DNA of 16,074 nucleotides. It comes from CAYGVT01 sp964353355. Lineage in GTDB: Archaea > Thermoplasmatota > DTKX01 > GCA-020343715. The DNA lies in NCBI GenBank assembly GCA_964353355.1, contig CAYGVT010000029.1, positions 1 to 16,074 of the forward strand, written 5' to 3'. How positions within the stretch are numbered: position 1 is the first letter of the stretch; each line of letters opens with the position of its first letter. A program made the position numbers and the translations under genes. Below, piece after piece: positions 1 through 7,439 of the stretch. Under the pieces are notes generated by a model, which saw nothing but the letters and a program-made list of their open reading frames with translations, ran no database searches and was not told the origin of the DNA.

Positions 1-780
1 GTCGCGCTGGGGATGCCATCGGCCCTGGTCGTGGACCCGCGGTCGGCCATCTCTGTCTTCATCACCGTGGACATCCTGAGAACGGCCACCACGCTGCAGT
101 GGTTCGACCTGTGGGTGCTCAATGTAGGCGGGCTCATCACGACCTCGGAGGTCATGATGGGCGAGGTGCACGGCAGCTACAAGCTCGTGCGCATATGGAA
201 CGAGAGCGGGGGAAGATGGGATGCATCAGGTGTCCGTATAAATGAAGTCTACCCTCATCCAACAGGAGGTACTGGAGACACAACTGAATGGGTCGAACTC
301 ATCAACCCGACAACAAGTGATGTCGATTTAGATGATTGGTATGTGAAAATAATTGTCGACGCATATGATTTAATATATAGAATCATAAATTATAGTTCGC
401 CTGATAGCATTTCAAAGAATAATGGTTTGAAGGTAAATACAACGGAACATGGTGCTGAGATTTACGACAGCTGTATTATCGCCTTGTATGACAGTTCTGG
501 TTCCAGAATAGACCTTATGGAATTAACCAATGTTGGCTCTGGAAAATCAAGGGCACGCTTCCGAGATATTGACTATCATCCAGTAGAGACAACGTATACT
601 GGATCTCCTTCAAAGAACCAAGCCAACGACCTCATCCCCGAGTTCAGGGATATCGTCTACCCGCTCATGGGCACGCTCGTCGTCTACGCCGTCGTCCGCC
701 GTCGCTCTCACCCCAAGGGCGCCCAGCAGGCCACGGTGGCAGCCTCCCTCCAGGCCGCCCGCAAGCCTTTTAACGCCTGA
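1..780 (+). CDS. Lamin-tail-domain surface protein with PEF-CTERM-like anchor (5' truncated)
   Basis: The frame is open from base 1, so the true start is upstream and only the C-terminal part is present. A lamin-tail domain (LTD) is recognisable from about 229: VRINEVYPHP, then TTEWVELINP and LDDWYV, the usual LTD opening strands. Bases 637-645 encode PEF, followed by a hydrophobic stretch and then RRR at 697-705, the tripartite layout of PEF-CTERM sorting signals processed by archaeosortases. By family knowledge this predicts a secreted protein trimmed and lipid-anchored at the cell surface. About 24 residues follow the RRR, longer than usual for such signals, so an ordinary C-terminal TM anchor is also possible. 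Bases ~228-612 (the LTD) are about 39% GC by hand count, against 62-72% in sampled flanks, suggesting a transferred or swapped domain. The ligand and overall function are unknown. Confidence 0.75.
   Translation, partial: VALGMPSALVVDPRSAISVFITVDILRTATTLQWFDLWVLNVGGLITTSEVMMGEVHGSYKLVRIWNESGGRWDASGVRINEVYPHPTGGTGDTTEWVELINPTTSDVDLDDWYVKIIVDAYDLIYRIINYSSPDSISKNNGLKVNTTEHGAEIYDSCIIALYDSSGSRIDLMELTNVGSGKSRARFRDIDYHPVETTYTGSPSKNQANDLIPEFRDIVYPLMGTLVVYAVVRRRSHPKGAQQATVAASLQAARKPFNA
228..615. other. AT-rich island coinciding with the lamin-tail domain
   Basis: Hand counting gives about 140 G+C in the 360 bases from 241 to 600 (39%), with a minimum near 25% in 361-420. Bases 61-120 are about 62% and 661-720 about 72%. 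Codon choice changes too: ATA, AAT, GAA and TTA are common inside and rare outside. The reading frame stays open across both edges. The right edge falls just before the GC-rich anchor segment. This looks like a domain replaced by in-frame recombination, although relaxed composition of a fast-evolving surface domain is an alternative. Confidence 0.6.
766..774 (+). promoter_or_regulatory. TATA-like box for the GNAT-like gene
   Basis: TTTTAA at 768-773 lies at the extreme 3' end of the preceding gene. Transcription starting about 26 bases downstream (~797) would give a short leader containing GAGGG at 803-807, six bases before the ATG at 814. Confidence 0.4.
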
Positions 781-813
781 GCCCATTTGAGGTCGACGTC
801 CCGAGGGAAGCCC

Positions 814-1248
814 ATGGCTAAGACCGAGATTAAAGACGAGGGCTCTGCCGAGAAGTTCGCGAACATCATCAAGAAGCGCAAGGCGGTCTACTTCGAGATC
901 ATGGAGGAGAAGGGCCTCGGGGATTTCGCCGCCGAGACCATCAAGATGTTCGACAAGGAAGGCGCCATCATCGGGAAGCTCACCTACCAGATCAAGGAGA
1001 ACATCCTTGCCATCAACCACTTCAACATCGACATCTGGGAGGAGGGACAGGCCTACCCGGAGAGGTTCGTGAAGTGGTTCGAGGGCTACGCGAGGGGGAA
1101 GAAGGCCAAGGACTTGCGCGTCGAGCTCTTCGAGCGCGACTCCAAGACCTATGACCTGGTCCAGATATTCAGGACCCTGGGGTTCGTCCCGACCTCGACC
1201 GGCTTCATGCGCGGCCGCACCTCGTACGAGATGCACAAGAAGCTCTGA
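814..1248 (+). CDS. Small GNAT-like acetyltransferase-fold protein
   Basis: A 144-residue protein. I chose the ATG at 814 over an upstream TTG at 787 because GAGGG sits six bases before it and a TATA-like box at 768-773 would start the transcript between the two codons. The second half resembles the end of GNAT N-acetyltransferases: a helix with ERFVKWFEGYARGKKAK, a strand LRVELF, then IFRTLGFVPTST and a final YEMHKKL. The LGF followed by a closing M-K-L strand is typical of that fold. No clear acetyl-CoA P-loop (R/QxxGxG/A) is visible, so it may be a divergent or non-catalytic member. It lies 33 bases after the surface-protein gene but appears to have its own promoter. The substrate is unknown. 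Confidence 0.5.
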   Translation: MAKTEIKDEGSAEKFANIIKKRKAVYFEIMEEKGLGDFAAETIKMFDKEGAIIGKLTYQIKENILAINHFNIDIWEEGQAYPERFVKWFEGYARGKKAKDLRVELFERDSKTYDLVQIFRTLGFVPTSTGFMRGRTSYEMHKKL

Positions 1249-1279
1249 TGCCCTCGCCATGCCGCAATACCGTCGAATC

Positions 1280-1289
1280 GTTTATCTAC
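1280..1289 (+). promoter_or_regulatory. TATA-like box for the zinc-ribbon membrane protein gene
   Basis: TTTATCTA at 1281-1288 lies in the 75-base gap. A start site about 26 bases downstream (~1310) would place AGGAG (1311-1315) and the ATG at 1324 in a very short leader. Confidence 0.45.
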
Positions 1290-1323
1290 CCTCTAGACCA
1301 TTCTCTCGCCAGGAGCGGTAGCC

Positions 1324-2823
1324 ATGCCTGAGGGGGAGCCCACGGGATACGAGTGCCCGGGCTGCGGCGCGTCCGTCGCGCCCGACGTCCAGGAGTGCCC
1401 CAGCTGCCACATGTCGTTCGTCGCGACTGACACGGGCTTCGCGTGCCCCCAGTGCGGGGCGCCCGTCGCCGCCGACGCCCCCGGGTGCGACGCCTGCGGG
1501 CTCCAGTTCGCCCCGCCCGAGGCAGAGGCCACGGGGTTCGAGTGCCCGAGCTGCTCGGCCCCGGTCGCGCCCGACGCGACCGGCTGCGCCAGCTGCGGGC
1601 TCCAGTTCGCCCCCGCTGAGGAGGGCGAGCCCGCCGTGGGCGAGGAGGGCGCCGAGCGGATGGTCGGCAAGGCCATCGAGGAGGAGGCCATGCTGCCCCC
1701 GCCCGTGGAGGAGGAGGTACCGGTCGAGGATGCAGAGGAGGAGGCCCCAGAGCCACCTACGCCTCCGCCCGCCCCCCCGCTACCCCCGCTGCCGCCCCCG
1801 CCCCCGTCATGGGGGCCGCCCAGGCACATCGAGGAGGAGGAGGTCGTCCTCCCGGAGAAGACAGAGGAGGAGTTGGAGGAGGAGGGCCTTCCCGTCGGGG
1901 GCGAGGAGGTCGCGCTGCCCGAGAAGGTCCTCGACGGGGACGAGGAGTACGAGGTCCCGCCACCGCCTGTCGAGGAGGAGGCGCCAGCGGAGGAGCCCGA
2001 GGCGCCGCCCGCCAAGGCGCCCAAGGCACGGAAGGCCAAGCCCAAGAGGAGCGGCCTCTCCATCGCGGGCTACGTCTTCATCATCCTGGCGATGGCCGCG
2101 TTCGGCGCGACCCTCTACTTCTACTTCTACGACACCATCAAGGACCAGCCCTTCGCCATCGGCGACTACCAGCGCAACTACATCATGATGGCCGTCGGCG
2201 CCTTCGTCGGCGCCCTGGTCATCGGCGTTCTGCTCCTGGTCATGGGCCGCAGGCGCGCGAGTGCGGCCGCGGCCGGGGAAGCCGCCCCAGCCCCTGCCGA
2301 CGAGGCCCCCGTGACACCTGAGGAGGCCGAGCCATCGGTCGAGGAGGAGGTCCCGCAGGAGGCCCCTGCCCCCGTAGGGCCAGGGGAGGTCCCCGAGGAG
2401 GGGGTCGAGGAGGAGACCGAGGTGGAGGAGGAGGAGGAGGAGGTCTCCATCCAGGTCGGCAGGCAGTACCCTCCGCAGATCTCCGAGGAGGAGATCCCAC
2501 CCGCGGTACCCTCCACCGAGGCCGGGCTCCCGCCCGAGGAGCTCGCGGTCGAGATGGCCGACCTCTACGGCTCCCCTGAGACCTCCGCCGAGGAAGAGGT
2601 CGAGGAGGAGGAAGAGAAGGTCGAGGAGGCGGAGGAGAAGGAGGAGGAGCTCGACCTCGGTGAGGAGCTTGAGGTAGAGGAGGAGGCGACCGGGGAAGAG
2701 GAGGCGGGGGAGAAGGAGGGCGAGGAGGACTCTGACTACTCCTACGAGTGCCCCGCCTGCGGCGGCGAGGTCAGCGAGGACGACCTCAAGTGCGCCCACT
2801 GCGGCGCCGAGTTCGAGGAGTAG
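1324..2823 (+). CDS. Acidic two-TM protein with zinc ribbons at both ends
   Basis: A 499-residue protein, with AGGAG eight bases before the ATG. Residues 7-97 hold three tandem zinc ribbons, each CxxC-x10-CxxC: C11/C14/C25/C28, C41/C44/C55/C58 and C74/C77/C88/C91. Residues ~100-235 are rich in Glu and Pro with a polyproline run near 142-161. A basic patch (KAKPKR, 237-242) precedes two predicted TM helices (~244-266 and ~286-308), the second followed by RRR. Residues ~320-470 are strongly acidic. A fourth ribbon (C476/C479/C490/C493) closes the protein. With two TM helices, both ends lie on the same side, cytoplasmic if the basic flanks follow the positive-inside rule. I do not recognise a named family; a membrane-tethered scaffold or adaptor is inference. 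It converges on leuS with a 51-base gap. Confidence 0.8.
   Translation: MPEGEPTGYECPGCGASVAPDVQECPSCHMSFVATDTGFACPQCGAPVAADAPGCDACGLQFAPPEAEATGFECPSCSAPVAPDATGCASCGLQFAPAEEGEPAVGEEGAERMVGKAIEEEAMLPPPVEEEVPVEDAEEEAPEPPTPPPAPPLPPLPPPPPSWGPPRHIEEEEVVLPEKTEEELEEEGLPVGGEEVALPEKVLDGDEEYEVPPPPVEEEAPAEEPEAPPAKAPKARKAKPKRSGLSIAGYVFIILAMAAFGATLYFYFYDTIKDQPFAIGDYQRNYIMMAVGAFVGALVIGVLLLVMGRRRASAAAAGEAAPAPADEAPVTPEEAEPSVEEEVPQEAPAPVGPGEVPEEGVEEETEVEEEEEEVSIQVGRQYPPQISEEEIPPAVPSTEAGLPPEELAVEMADLYGSPETSAEEEVEEEEEKVEEAEEKEEELDLGEELEVEEEATGEEEAGEKEGEEDSDYSYECPACGGEVSEDDLKCAHCGAEFEE
1342..1614 (+). repeat. Three tandem zinc-ribbon repeats in coding sequence
   Basis: Three units of 30-33 codons begin at T7, T37 and T70 of the zinc-ribbon protein. 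Each reads TG(Y/F)xCPxC(G/S)AxVAxD followed ten residues on by a second CxxC pair. Units 2 and 3 also share CGLQFAP. The similarity extends to DNA (acggg-ttc-gcgtgccc type starts), pointing to internal duplication. Confidence 0.75.
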
Positions 2824-2874
2824 GCCTCGGCCTTCGACAGGGTGGCGCGGCCGACCCAGTGCCGGTCGCGCATC

Positions 2875-5769
2875 TCACTCGACGTAGATGGCGACCCTTC
2901 CAGGCAGCGCGGCGCGCGCCTTGTCCCCCGGGTCCACCAGGCCGGGGTCGTCAGCCGCCTGCACCGTGATTTCGCACCCCAGCTCCTGCGCGAGGTAGCC
3001 ACGGTTCTCCGCGAGGTAGGCCGTCTCCTCGACCTTGACCCCCACGTCGGCCTCACCGGCCCCGACGCGCGGGAGGTCCCTGAGCAGCTGCTGTGCGAAG
3101 GCGCTCGCCGCCTTCGAGTGGGGACGCACCTCGGCCATGGACATCGACTCTCTCATGAGCCCGCCCATCTCGAGCCGGCCCTCGGAACGCAGCCTCCTCG
3201 CGACCGCGAGCACCGCGTGCTTCCATGCAGGTGCCGTGAAGAGCCTCACCCTCTTGGGGGAGATGCCCGTGATGCGCAGTATCTCGCGCGCGTCATCCAG
3301 CGTCGCCACGAGCAGCCGCTCCCCGGCCATGGCGGCGCGCGCCGCTTCGGAGACGGGCCACGGCTCTGGCAGCCGCGAGAGCGCGACGAGCCCGTCGCGG
3401 CCCTGCAGCTGCCATGCCTCCTCGGCCATGTGGGACGCGACAGGTGCGAGCAGCTGCGTCTGCACCGCCATCGCCCGGTCGAGGAGCGCCCTGTGCGGCT
3501 CGCCGCCGCACCGCCTCAGGTACCACCGCAACTGGGCCTGGAGGTCGTAGTAGCCCGACTTCAGGGCCGACCTGAACGAGAAGGTGTCGTAGCCGGCACG
3601 GGCGGCGGCGAGCGTCTCGCTCAGCACCGCGTCGAACCATTCGTCGATGGCCCACCGCTCCTCCCTGCCCCTGCCCCTGTTCTCCGAGACGAACTCGAGC
3701 CAGGAGGCGAACCTCCTGGGCGCGCCCTCCGCGATCTCGGGGTCCCAGTTGGGGTCGTCAAGGCCCTCGCCCGCCATCGCCTCCGTGAACCGCACGACAT
3801 CGGCCCCGTGCGCCTCGAGCGCGTCCTTGAGCGTGATTGAGTTGCCGCGGGACTTGGACATCTTCTCGCCGGCCACGCGCATCCAGCCGTTGATGGCGAA
3901 CGCGCGCGGGAGCTTGTCCTCCGGGAAGAGCGCGACGTGGTTGAAGATGCAAAATGTGAGGTGGTTCTGCACCAGGTCCTTGCCCGAGCCCCGCACGTCG
4001 AAGGGGTACCAGTACTCGAACTCCGCCCTGGCCGCCCTGAGCGCATCCTCCGTGCATCCGTATCGCCGCGCGAGCTCACGCGCCTCGCCCACGCCCTCGA
4101 AGCACCAGGCGAAGAAGTCCGGGTCGATGCGGTCCTCCTTCACGATGCGCTCGTGCTCGAGGTGCCTCGCGACCGTGTAGTAGGCCATGTAGACCGTCGA
4201 GTCGGAGAGGGACTCGATGACCCACCTCGGGTCCCACGGGAGCTTCGTGCCCAGGCCGAACTCCCTCGTGCATGCCCAGTCCGAGAGCCAGCCGATGACG
4301 TGCTCGAACTGCTTGCGGACCACGGGCGGGTGGAGCGTCATGCGGCCCAGCGCCTCTCGCACGCGCGACTTCCACATGGCGTCGCTGTAGGCGATGAACC
4401 ACTGGTCGGTCACGACCTTGACGACCGACGGGGTCAAGCACCGGCAGACGACCCTGCCCGACGGCTCGTAGAGCACGGCCGCGCGGCCCTGGCGCAGGAG
4501 CTCCTTCTTGACGAGCTCCTTGGCCTCCTCGACCCGCATCCCCCCGTAGGCTGGGATGGACTCGAGCATGACCCCGGTGTAGTAACCGGACCGGTAAATC
4601 TCCTCCTTGGCCAGCTCGAGCTTCTCGCGGTCGTGCTGGTCCCGGATGCCCATCTTCCCGCATATCTCGACCGCTGGCAGGGGCCCCCAGCCCTCGCTCC
4701 TGATGATGGCGACAGGCTCCACGGACGCGACCAGGGCGGGGTCGACGCCCCAGAGACGCGCGAGCCCGGGGTCGCGCCTCAGGTCCGCCAGGCCCATCCA
4801 GTCGTCGGGCGCGTCGGACGGCACGGACGTGACGATGCCCGTGCCCTTGCCGGGGTCGCAGAAGCCCGAGGGGAGGATGGGGATGAGCCGCTCGATGGCG
4901 GGCGCGCGGGCCCTCCGGCCCACGAGCTCGGAGCCCTTCACGGTGCCGAGGACCTCGACCTCGTGGCGTTGGAGCTCCAGCTTCTCGAACGCCTGCCTCG
5001 ACGCGACCCAAACCTCGTTGTCGACCCTGGCGCGCACGTACTTGTGCGCGGGGTCTACCCAGAGGTTGACCTGACCGAAGACGGTCTCCGGGCGCAGCGT
5101 GGCCGCGACGAGCTGGGTCTCCTCGTCGCCCTCGAGTGGGAACTTGAGCAGCGTGAACTCCTGCGGCGTCTCGCCCTCGCCCTCGACGCGGGCATGGTCG
5201 CCCACGGGGGAGTTGTCCTTCGGGCACCAGATGACGGGGTGCTCGCCCTGGACGACGAGCCCCATCTCCTTGAGGCGCGCGAACTGCCACCGGACGAAGG
5301 CGTCGTAGTAGGGGTTGAGCGACGTCGTTATGAAGCTCCGCCTCCAGTCCACGCTCAGCCCCAGGCGCTCCATGTCGCGGCGCGTCTCCCTCGGGAAGAA
5401 CCGCGTCCACTCGAGGGGGTCGCGCATCCTCGCGAGCTGGTCCTCGGAGATTCCCATCTGGCGTAGGATATCGAGCTGGGTGGGCTCGCCCTCGGCCACG
5501 CGCTGCGCGGCCGCGACGATGGGGGTGCCCGTGCAGTGGAAGGCGAACGGCCACAGCACGTTCTGCCCGAGCATCCTGTGGTACCTGGCGGCGAACTCCA
5601 GCTGCAGGAGGGTGAACGTGTGCCCGATGTGGATGTAGCCGTTCATGTAGGGGTACGGGAAGTTCACGAAATACTTGGGGCGAGAGGGGTCGGGCTCGGC
5701 CTCGAAGGCGCGCGCCTCGGCCCATCGGCGCTGCCACCGCTCCTCGACCGCCTTGGGGTCGTACTCCAC
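2875..5769 (-). CDS. leuS: Leucyl-tRNA synthetase (archaeal type)
   Basis: This cytoplasmic class I aminoacyl-tRNA synthetase charges tRNA-Leu with leucine using ATP. At 964 residues it has the usual archaeal length. The HIGH motif is at residues 47-50 (GYIHIGHT) and KMSKS at 636-640 (GEKMSKSRGN). The inserted CP1 editing domain is recognisable by TLRPET at 224-229 (LRPETVFGQVNLWV) and the later GTGIVTSVPSDAPDDW block, so hydrolysis of mischarged tRNA should be intact. The C-terminal domain ends in VAIYVE, as in archaeal homologues. The start is GTG (5767-5769), eight bases after GGAGGGG (5778-5784), with a TATA box at 5815-5820. It is monocistronic by position: its 3' end converges on the zinc-ribbon gene and the next minus-strand gene ends 170 bases upstream. 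Confidence 0.97.
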   Translation of the reverse strand: MEYDPKAVEERWQRRWAEARAFEAEPDPSRPKYFVNFPYPYMNGYIHIGHTFTLLQLEFAARYHRMLGQNVLWPFAFHCTGTPIVAAAQRVAEGEPTQLDILRQMGISEDQLARMRDPLEWTRFFPRETRRDMERLGLSVDWRRSFITTSLNPYYDAFVRWQFARLKEMGLVVQGEHPVIWCPKDNSPVGDHARVEGEGETPQEFTLLKFPLEGDEETQLVAATLRPETVFGQVNLWVDPAHKYVRARVDNEVWVASRQAFEKLELQRHEVEVLGTVKGSELVGRRARAPAIERLIPILPSGFCDPGKGTGIVTSVPSDAPDDWMGLADLRRDPGLARLWGVDPALVASVEPVAIIRSEGWGPLPAVEICGKMGIRDQHDREKLELAKEEIYRSGYYTGVMLESIPAYGGMRVEEAKELVKKELLRQGRAAVLYEPSGRVVCRCLTPSVVKVVTDQWFIAYSDAMWKSRVREALGRMTLHPPVVRKQFEHVIGWLSDWACTREFGLGTKLPWDPRWVIESLSDSTVYMAYYTVARHLEHERIVKEDRIDPDFFAWCFEGVGEARELARRYGCTEDALRAARAEFEYWYPFDVRGSGKDLVQNHLTFCIFNHVALFPEDKLPRAFAINGWMRVAGEKMSKSRGNSITLKDALEAHGADVVRFTEAMAGEGLDDPNWDPEIAEGAPRRFASWLEFVSENRGRGREERWAIDEWFDAVLSETLAAARAGYDTFSFRSALKSGYYDLQAQLRWYLRRCGGEPHRALLDRAMAVQTQLLAPVASHMAEEAWQLQGRDGLVALSRLPEPWPVSEAARAAMAGERLLVATLDDAREILRITGISPKRVRLFTAPAWKHAVLAVARRLRSEGRLEMGGLMRESMSMAEVRPHSKAASAFAQQLLRDLPRVGAGEADVGVKVEETAYLAENRGYLAQELGCEITVQAADDPGLVDPGDKARAALPGRVAIYVE

Positions 5770-5807
5770 CGCGATGTCCCCTCCAGGTACGTCCGGCCGT
5801 TAAGGTG

Positions 5808-5822
5808 AGGCGCCTTATATGG
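5808..5822 (-). promoter_or_regulatory. leuS promoter: TATA box next to a GGCGCC palindrome
   Basis: On the minus strand the element reads CATATAAGGCGCC (5821 to 5809). The TATA core is 5815-5820. A start near 5791 would give a leader of about 22 bases carrying the Shine-Dalgarno site. AGGCGCCT (5808-5815) is a perfect 8-bp palindrome touching the TATA box. The same 13 bases recur in the peptidase promoter at 9806-9818. Confidence 0.65.
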
Positions 5823-5939
5823 ATTTTGGGTGGGGGGTCGCGGACGACGGGCGATTGGCATCGGACGCGTCGCGGCAGGTGCCTGGTGCCCGGACCATGG
5901 CGAGGGGCATGCGCACGCGGGGGTCGCGGCCAGGATGCG

Positions 5940-7346
5940 TCACTCGGGCCCGTGGACGTCCTCGCCCGCGTGGCCCATCTCCTCGGATGTCGCACCGCGG
6001 GTGCGCGAGATGTGCTTGCGCCACGTGGCGCGGAAGTCGCGCTCGAACGTGAGGTCCTGCCAGTGGTAGACGAGCTGGAGCAGCCCGGCCACGAGGTAGA
6101 CGCATGTCATGATCTCGTGCACCGTGAGGTCGTAGCCGTTCACGTCGAACGTGACCGTGGGCGTGAGGAACTGGGCGAACCAGAAGATGAAGAGGGTGGT
6201 CGCGTCCACGACCGTGATGCGCATCTTTAGGAGGATGGTCACGGCGTACATCGACTGGGCGACGGTCAAGATGATCTCCCACCGCTGGAAGTCGCTGAAG
6301 TGGATGGTCTCGATGCGCATGAGCGTGATGCAGAACACGATGGGAATCATGGCGATGAGCACGGTCCACTGGTTGATGGTCGAGGAGACCATGTTCATGA
6401 CCGCCATCGGCGAGAACCTGACCGTCTTGGCCCAGTAGAAGGCGGACACCTTCTCCGGGAACTCGGACAGGAAGGGCGCGACCCACTGGATGAAGAAGTA
6501 CTCCGCGCCCGCGCCGGCCACGACGAGCGCGATGGCCTCGAGGCTATGCAGGAAGGGCTCTGCGACGAGGAAGAGGATGGCACCGCCCAGGAGGAACATC
6601 GTGAACACGAACACCACCTGCATCCGGCGTCTCTGGCCCAGCACATACTTGGGCACCCCGCGCACGTGGCCCTGCTCCTCCTCGGACTCGGGCGGGAGCC
6701 GGCTGAGGATTGCGAGGTAGCCCACGTAGACGCCTATGAGGAGGGCGGAATCCATCCAGGTCAGGGTGCCCTTGAAGTAGACGAACAGGAACAGGATCGT
6801 GGCGACCAGGAGCGCCATCACCTCGACCGAGTGGTCCTCGGAGAGCTGCACGTGGTAGGCGCCGACACGCTCGCAGCCGTCCTTGCACTTCCGCGCCTCG
6901 CGCCTGTAGAAGTAGAAGGAGACGAAGAAGATGAGCGGCCAGCCGACGCCCACCAGCAGCCTGTTCGCCCCCGTGAAGTTGGCCGTGATGAGGCCCAGCT
7001 TGGACGGGTCGAGCGCGGCGTTGTGCGTGATGGCGGCCTCGACCGTGAACTCGGGCAGCACCTGCAGCCATGCGAGGATGGCGAGGGACATGCCCTGCGA
7101 CACGATGAACTGGCCGACCTCAGCGCCCCATGCGATCATGATGGCCGCGAGCAGGACCGTCGGGAACGTCCACAGCGCTGAGCCCGGGGAGCCCACCCCG
7201 AAACCGCCCGGGGGGGAGGTCACGTTCGCCTTGAGGGGCAGGAGGCTGAAGCCGTAGGTCGCGAGCCTCTTCATCCGCGCCAGGAAGATCAGGGTGACCA
7301 CGGCTGCGAAGGCGATGAGCACCAGCAGGGTCTGCAGCAGGGCCAC
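5940..7346 (-). CDS. Sodium/calcium exchanger-family (CaCA) membrane antiporter
   Basis: A polytopic membrane protein of 468 residues from the GTG at 7346. It has two signature repeats like the alpha-repeats of Ca2+:cation antiporters. The first is LPEFTVEA (~97-104) followed by ITANFTGANRLLVGVGWPL. The second is SEFPEKVSAFYW (~294-299 onward) followed by MNMVSSTINQWTVLIA. Acidic residues inside these helices are the cation ligands in the family. A cytosolic-looking segment between helices contains CKDGC. The tail (~445-468) is hydrophilic. It probably exchanges Na+ or H+ for Ca2+ or another cation; specificity cannot be read. An upstream TTG at 7358 is possible, but TATAAA (7370-7375) is centred 26-27 bases before the GTG, which fits a leaderless mRNA. 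It is transcribed alone. Confidence 0.8.
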   Translation of the reverse strand: MALLQTLLVLIAFAAVVTLIFLARMKRLATYGFSLLPLKANVTSPPGGFGVGSPGSALWTFPTVLLAAIMIAWGAEVGQFIVSQGMSLAILAWLQVLPEFTVEAAITHNAALDPSKLGLITANFTGANRLLVGVGWPLIFFVSFYFYRREARKCKDGCERVGAYHVQLSEDHSVEVMALLVATILFLFVYFKGTLTWMDSALLIGVYVGYLAILSRLPPESEEEQGHVRGVPKYVLGQRRRMQVVFVFTMFLLGGAILFLVAEPFLHSLEAIALVVAGAGAEYFFIQWVAPFLSEFPEKVSAFYWAKTVRFSPMAVMNMVSSTINQWTVLIAMIPIVFCITLMRIETIHFSDFQRWEIILTVAQSMYAVTILLKMRITVVDATTLFIFWFAQFLTPTVTFDVNGYDLTVHEIMTCVYLVAGLLQLVYHWQDLTFERDFRATWRKHISRTRGATSEEMGHAGEDVHGPE

Positions 7347-7367
7347 GTCACCGCGCAACGATTCTCG

Positions 7368-7378
7368 GGTATAAAGGG
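7368..7378 (-). promoter_or_regulatory. TATA box of the antiporter gene
   Basis: The minus strand reads CCTTTATACC (core 7370-7375). Its centre is about 26.5 bases from the GTG at 7346, the same spacing as for the peptidase gene, implying leaderless transcription. No Shine-Dalgarno site precedes the GTG. Confidence 0.6.
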
Positions 7379-7419
7379 GTTGGGTCTACCACGCGGCGGG
7401 AGCGCTGGCATGGCGCCCC

Positions 7420-7439
7420 ATGTCGTACCCGTACGACAT
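7420..7439. promoter_or_regulatory. Perfect 20-bp dyad (9-bp arms, CC spacer)
   Basis: The sequence is ATGTCGTAC-CC-GTACGACAT. It starts at the last base of the hps stop codon and ends about 42 bases upstream of the antiporter TATA box. No T-run follows on either strand, so it does not look like an intrinsic terminator. The position suits a regulator-binding operator for the antiporter gene; an mRNA 3'-end hairpin for hps is the alternative. Confidence 0.5.

Noticed and set aside
787..813. TTG start for the GNAT-like gene
   Set aside because: It lies upstream of the predicted transcript start and lacks a Shine-Dalgarno site; ATG 814 has one.
1249..1323. Possible RNA gene in the gap
   Set aside because: Only 75 bases, no cloverleaf or T-loop sequence; accounted for by a promoter and Shine-Dalgarno site.
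2340..2745. GAG-rich tandem-like DNA repeats
   Set aside because: They encode polyglutamate linkers and have no regular unit or spacers, so neither a CRISPR array nor a satellite.
3937..5466. Open frame of 509 codons antisense to leuS
   Set aside because: Low-complexity Arg/Leu/Asp-rich translation with no motif or promoter; a GC-driven shadow.
4076..5995. Long open frame (639 codons) on the same strand as leuS but in another frame
   Set aside because: It overlaps leuS, which has full motifs; its translation is Arg/Pro/Gly-rich with no domain, typical of GC-rich shadow frames.
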